Shown piece by piece: positions 5,642 to 8,515 of a stretch of 8,515 nt of DNA; within the stretch, counting starts at the first letter, position 1; the number at the start of each line of letters is the position of its first letter. The stretch is from Spirochaetaceae bacterium. Its GTDB lineage: Bacteria; Spirochaetota; Spirochaetia; DSM-27196; SKKC01. The stretch lies in the NCBI GenBank assembly GCA_003552745.1, contig PUOG01000329.1, forward strand, positions 1 to 8,515. The letters run 5' to 3'. Under the pieces are notes generated by a model that ran no database searches, had not been told where the DNA came from, and was given only the letters and a program-made list of their open reading frames with translations. The position numbers and the translations under genes were made by a program.

Positions 5642-6928
5642 ATGCATGAGATAAATGACAGACTGAAGGCGCTCGAGCGGGAAGGGCGGCCGATCCGTGT
5701 CGGCCTGATCGGCGCCGGGCAGATGGGGTCGGAGATCGTCGCACAGACCGGCGAGATGGCCGGAATGGAAATCGCGGTCATCGTCGATCTGACCACGAAG
5801 CAGGCCGCCGCCGGCTACGACGCGTTGCGCGAAAAGCCGAGCGTCGTTCAGACGACGAGTCTCGAAGAGGCCGAGAGCGCGGCACGAGGCGGAAAGTGCA
5901 TCGCAACCACCGACTATCGGATCGCCACTTCGTTATCGGTGGTCGACGCGGTGGTGGATGCAACCGGTTCTACGGAGATGGCGGCTACGGTCGCGCTCGA
6001 TACCATCAACCATGGAAAGCATATCATCATGATGAGTGTCGAGTGCGATATCACGATCGGACCGATTCTGCGGAAGCTCGCCGAGAATGCGGGTGTCGTC
6101 TACTCGCTTGCCGCCGGAGATGAGCCCGCGGCGATCATCGAGCTCTACCGGTTCGCCGATGCACTGGGGTTCGAAGTCGTGGCCGCAGGGAAGGGCAAGA
6201 ACAATCCGCTCGACATTTACGCAACACCGGAGACGGTTCGGGAAAAGGCCGAACAGCGGCAGATGAATCCGCGCATGCTCAGTGAGTTCGTCGACGGATC
6301 GAAGACCGCAATAGAGATGTCGGCGGTGTCAAACGCAACCGGCCTCATCCCCGATATTCGAGATATGCATGGCCCGAAGGCGACGGTGGATACGCTCCAC
6401 ACCGTTTTCGTGCCGAAGCGCGACGGCGGTGTGCTCGAGAAGCGCGGGGTTGTCGACTATGCGATCGGCGTGCACCCCGGCGTGTTCATCGTCATCTACA
6501 CCGACAACAAGAAGATCGCCTTTGGGATGAAGGACCGCGATATGGGAGAGGGCCCGTACTACACCCTCTATCGGCCGTACCATCTGTGCAGCGTAGAGGT
6601 CCCGATCTCGGTTGCGACAGCCGTGTTCTACGGCGAGTCGACCGGTCATCCCGGGCCGAAACTCGTCAGCGAATGCTTCGCGATGAGTAAGAAGGCGCTG
6701 AGCAGCGGTGAGATTCTCGACGGAATCGGAGAGACCTGCTATCGCGGAAGTATCGAACGGGCGGAGATAGCCCGCGAGGAGAAGCTGTTGCCGCTGGGCG
6801 TAGCCAAGGGGTGCCGTGTGGTACGCGAAGTACCGAAGGACACGCCGATAACCTACGACGACGTCGTGATTGAGTACGATTCCGCGCTCATGGATCTGCG
6901 GAGATTGCAGGACAAATTGCATGTCTGA
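5642..6928 (+). CDS. NAD(P)-dependent oxidoreductase with C-terminal SAF domain (homoserine dehydrogenase-like, COG4091 type)
   Basis: 428 residues from the ATG at 5642, with GAGG at 5633-5636 five bases upstream; another ATG at 5638 is out of frame and soon stops. The N-terminal Rossmann domain has VGLIGAGQMGS at 20-30 (GxGxxG) and an acidic Asp49 at the end of the second strand, which favours NAD over NADP. A central catalytic region of homoserine-dehydrogenase/GFO-like type contains AAGKGKNNPLD at 181-191. Residues ~380-425 form a SAF domain (LLPLGVAKGCRVVREVPKD and TPITYDDV). SAF domains also occur in sialic-acid synthases, altronate dehydratase and FlgA, where they bind or cap carbohydrate substrates. 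The enzyme probably oxidises or reduces a sugar, sugar acid or related aldehyde in the cytoplasm rather than homoserine, since all neighbours are sugar enzymes. It overlaps the next gene by 8 bases. Substrate unknown. Confidence 0.88.
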   Translation: MHEINDRLKALEREGRPIRVGLIGAGQMGSEIVAQTGEMAGMEIAVIVDLTTKQAAAGYDALREKPSVVQTTSLEEAESAARGGKCIATTDYRIATSLSVVDAVVDATGSTEMAATVALDTINHGKHIIMMSVECDITIGPILRKLAENAGVVYSLAAGDEPAAIIELYRFADALGFEVVAAGKGKNNPLDIYATPETVREKAEQRQMNPRMLSEFVDGSKTAIEMSAVSNATGLIPDIRDMHGPKATVDTLHTVFVPKRDGGVLEKRGVVDYAIGVHPGVFIVIYTDNKKIAFGMKDRDMGEGPYYTLYRPYHLCSVEVPISVATAVFYGESTGHPGPKLVSECFAMSKKALSSGEILDGIGETCYRGSIERAEIAREEKLLPLGVAKGCRVVREVPKDTPITYDDVVIEYDSALMDLRRLQDKLHV

Positions 6929-8030
6929 CCGGGAACGCGATCTTGTGCTCGAATGCCTCGCTTCAGGCGGCATCCGGTACGAGCGGCTGTACGTCGGACC
7001 GGAGGCCGAGATAGTTGTAAGCGAGTACGGAGGCCGAATTCTCGGCCCGTTTTTCCCGGAGGCCGCCGGCGACGGCGGCCGTGGTGCATTCTGGCTGAAC
7101 AGCGATGCTTTTACCGGTACGGATGCCTTCGCCGGCTTCGTCGCCGGCCGCGAGTGGAATCTCGGCGGTGAGCGGGTGTGGGTTTCACCGGAGATCAGGT
7201 TCCACGTCGCAGATCGCACCGATTTCTGGAGCTCGCTCGAACTTCCTCCGGAGATCGACCCGGGCTCGCATCACCTGGAAAGCGATTCTTCCGGCGACGA
7301 ACCCGCCGGCACCGTACGCCTCTCACGCACGGTGAATGTACGCGACCACTTCACCGGTGAGATGCTGAACGGCCTTCTAATCGAACGCTCGGTCGCCGCG
7401 GCGGCGAACCCGCTGCGGCAGAGCGGGTTCGCGCACCTCGTCGACGCCGGTGTCGACTTTGCGGGGTACCGGCATCGGGTTCGCTTCAGTTGCGAGCCGG
7501 ACAGCGAAGTGCCGTGCGAGCCGTGGACCCTCTTTCAGGTACGGCCGGGCGGTTGGGCGATGGTGGCCGCCGCGGGCGGGCAGGTGTATCGCGACTACTT
7601 CGAGGCGGTACCCGGCGGCCAGGTCCGGCGGTCGGAGGGGTGTCTCGCCTTTCGGGTCGGCGGCAAGCACCGGTTCAAGGTCGGCGTGAAGGCTGCGAAC
7701 GTCCTCGGACGCATCGGCTATCTCGAACGCCTCGAGAACGGTCGCAGTCAGCTTATCGTGCGTTCGTTTGCGAACGACCCGTCGGCGGAATATCTCGAAG
7801 AGCCGCCGCACCGGCCGGGCGATCGAGGACAATCGGTGCATGTGGTCGATGACGGCGGCACCTTTGCCGGATTCGGTGAGCTGGAATGCAATGGACGAAG
7901 TATCGGGGGCGATAGCGGTGAGTGCGAATCGGAAGACGACTATATGCTGTGGTGCTTTCGCGGAGCGACCGACTCGATTCGGGAGATCGCCGGCGAACTG
8001 CTGGGAACGCTTCCGGACGGTGTGAGCTGA
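6921..8030 (+). CDS. Mutarotase-like beta-sandwich protein of unknown function (DUF6786-like)
   Basis: 369 residues from the ATG at 6921, which overlaps the stop of the oxidoreductase (ATGTCTGA). AGGA at 6909-6912, eight bases before it, is the ribosome site, so translation is coupled. The protein is rich in beta-strands, Gly and aromatic residues, and has no signal peptide or membrane segment. REWNLGGERVWVSPE at about 77-91 recalls the GGxRxWxxPE region of galactose-mutarotase-like (supersandwich) proteins of the DUF4380/DUF6786 kind. From memory DUF6786 is the best fit, but I cannot verify it. Such folds bind carbohydrate and may interconvert anomers or act as sugar-binding or lyase-type enzymes. 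Within this operon a role in preparing the anomer or ring form of the substrate for the isomerase or kinase is plausible, but no catalytic residues can be named. Confidence 0.75.
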   Translation: MSDRERDLVLECLASGGIRYERLYVGPEAEIVVSEYGGRILGPFFPEAAGDGGRGAFWLNSDAFTGTDAFAGFVAGREWNLGGERVWVSPEIRFHVADRTDFWSSLELPPEIDPGSHHLESDSSGDEPAGTVRLSRTVNVRDHFTGEMLNGLLIERSVAAAANPLRQSGFAHLVDAGVDFAGYRHRVRFSCEPDSEVPCEPWTLFQVRPGGWAMVAAAGGQVYRDYFEAVPGGQVRRSEGCLAFRVGGKHRFKVGVKAANVLGRIGYLERLENGRSQLIVRSFANDPSAEYLEEPPHRPGDRGQSVHVVDDGGTFAGFGELECNGRSIGGDSGECESEDDYMLWCFRGATDSIREIAGELLGTLPDGVS

Positions 8031-8043
8031 CGCCGGTTCGGGA
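8011..8043 (+). terminator. Stem-loop spanning the stop codon of the mutarotase-like gene
   Basis: Bases 8011-8022 can pair with 8031-8043, with one bulged G at 8035 and three G-U pairs. This leaves an 8-base loop (8023-8030) that contains the TGA stop. No T-run follows. It may stabilise the upstream message or reduce read-through into the kinase gene, which begins 42 bases further on with its own strong ribosome site. The pairing is seen; the function is inferred. Confidence 0.3.
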
Positions 8044-8084
8044 GTACGAAAAACATCTAACTGAATGGAAAGTAGGGAGGTAGT

Positions 8085-8515
8085 ATGGCTGACTGTCTGC
8101 TCGGAATCGACTACGGAACAGGCGGGACGAAGGCCGTCCTGATCGATTATCAGGGGCGAGAGCTGGCGAGTGCGTTCGAAGAGTATGAGCTGATACACGA
8201 GCGGCCGAGCTGGTCGGAGCACGATGCGCAGAACTACTGGGATGCCGCATGCCGCATGATTCGCCGCTGCCTTTCGGACGCAGGGGTTTCAGGGAAGGAC
8301 GTCAAAGGGGTGGCGGTCTCCTCCGCGCTCCCTTCGATGGTCATGGTCGATCGCAACCACGATCCCATTCACCGCGGCTATAACCTGCTCGACCGCAGAG
8401 CCACCGACCAGGTTTCATGGCTCAAGGAGAACGTGGGCGAGGATCGCATCTTCGACCTCTCCGGTTACCGAATCGAAGACCATCCGCACCTCGTGAATAT
8501 GCTGTGGGAGAAGAA
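8085..8515 (+). CDS. FGGY family carbohydrate kinase, N-terminal part (3' end outside window)
   Basis: 143 codons are visible before the window ends; full-length FGGY kinases are about 480-520 residues. The ATG at 8085 follows GGGAGG at 8075-8080. Features seen: the first phosphate-binding motif LGIDYGTGGTKA at 6-17; the PSWSEHDAQNYWDA segment at 41-54, equivalent to the WxEQxPxxWW region; and NLLDRRATD at 100-108, where Asp103 corresponds to the sugar-binding Asp of the WxDxRA motif although the Trp is missing. The MHG of xylulokinases is replaced by ALPSMVMVD, so this is probably not a true xylulokinase. FGGY enzymes phosphorylate ketoses, polyols or similar sugars with ATP. Here the enzyme would provide the phosphosugar for the SIS isomerase and for RpiR sensing. 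Family assignment is secure, substrate unknown. Confidence 0.9.
   Translation, partial: MADCLLGIDYGTGGTKAVLIDYQGRELASAFEEYELIHERPSWSEHDAQNYWDAACRMIRRCLSDAGVSGKDVKGVAVSSALPSMVMVDRNHDPIHRGYNLLDRRATDQVSWLKENVGEDRIFDLSGYRIEDHPHLVNMLWEK

Noticed and set aside
6914..6922. AAATTGCAT, identical to nine bases of the palindrome at 4406
   Set aside because: The second half of the palindrome is absent, and the bases encode the end of the oxidoreductase and the start of the next gene; probably chance.

Overview
The window is a GC-rich, gene-dense stretch of bacterial chromosome. It holds a carbohydrate-catabolism locus of nine protein genes, two of them cut by the window edges. Coding density, GTG starts backed by purine-rich Shine-Dalgarno sites, and the mix of sugar isomerases with a MurR/RpiR regulator would fit a free-living, saccharolytic anaerobe. 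A spirochaete is my tentative guess, but no phylogenetic marker is present and the assignment is weak. There is no RNA gene, CRISPR array, insertion sequence or phage gene.

Layout. Left block, plus strand: the C-terminal ~394 residues of an L-fucose/L-arabinose isomerase-like enzyme (3-1184), then a strong intercistronic hairpin (1190-1225), then a xylose-isomerase-like TIM-barrel epimerase (1267-2181) with a complete D-tagatose 3-epimerase-type metal site. Middle, minus strand: an extended-SDR NAD-dependent epimerase/reductase-like gene (2238-3269). It converges on the left block over a GC-rich stem-loop and diverges from the regulator across a 169-bp promoter region. Right block, plus strand: a MurR/RpiR regulator (3439-4359), a short AT-rich intergenic region with a 17-bp palindrome, a VOC-fold protein (4471-5001), a stand-alone SIS sugar-phosphate isomerase (5006-5608), a GFO/homoserine-dehydrogenase-like oxidoreductase with a C-terminal SAF domain (5642-6928), a mutarotase-like beta-sandwich protein of unknown function (6921-8030), and the N-terminal third of an FGGY sugar kinase (8085 to the window end).

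How the genes may work together (inference). Free-sugar isomerase and epimerase activities come from the left block, phosphorylation from the FGGY kinase, aldose-ketose phosphate isomerisation from the SIS enzyme, and redox steps from the SAF oxidoreductase and the SDR. The RpiR protein carries its own SIS domain and probably senses a phosphosugar made by the pathway. The SIS enzyme keeps four of five active-site residues of KdsD-type arabinose-5-phosphate isomerases but has Thr in place of the Lys. The VOC protein has a Gln/Glu/His/Glu metal set like that of human glyoxalase I. The combination matches no textbook pentose or hexose operon that I recognise, so it is a good candidate for an uncharacterised pathway for an unusual sugar. 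The substrate cannot be deduced from sequence alone, and no transporter lies in the window.
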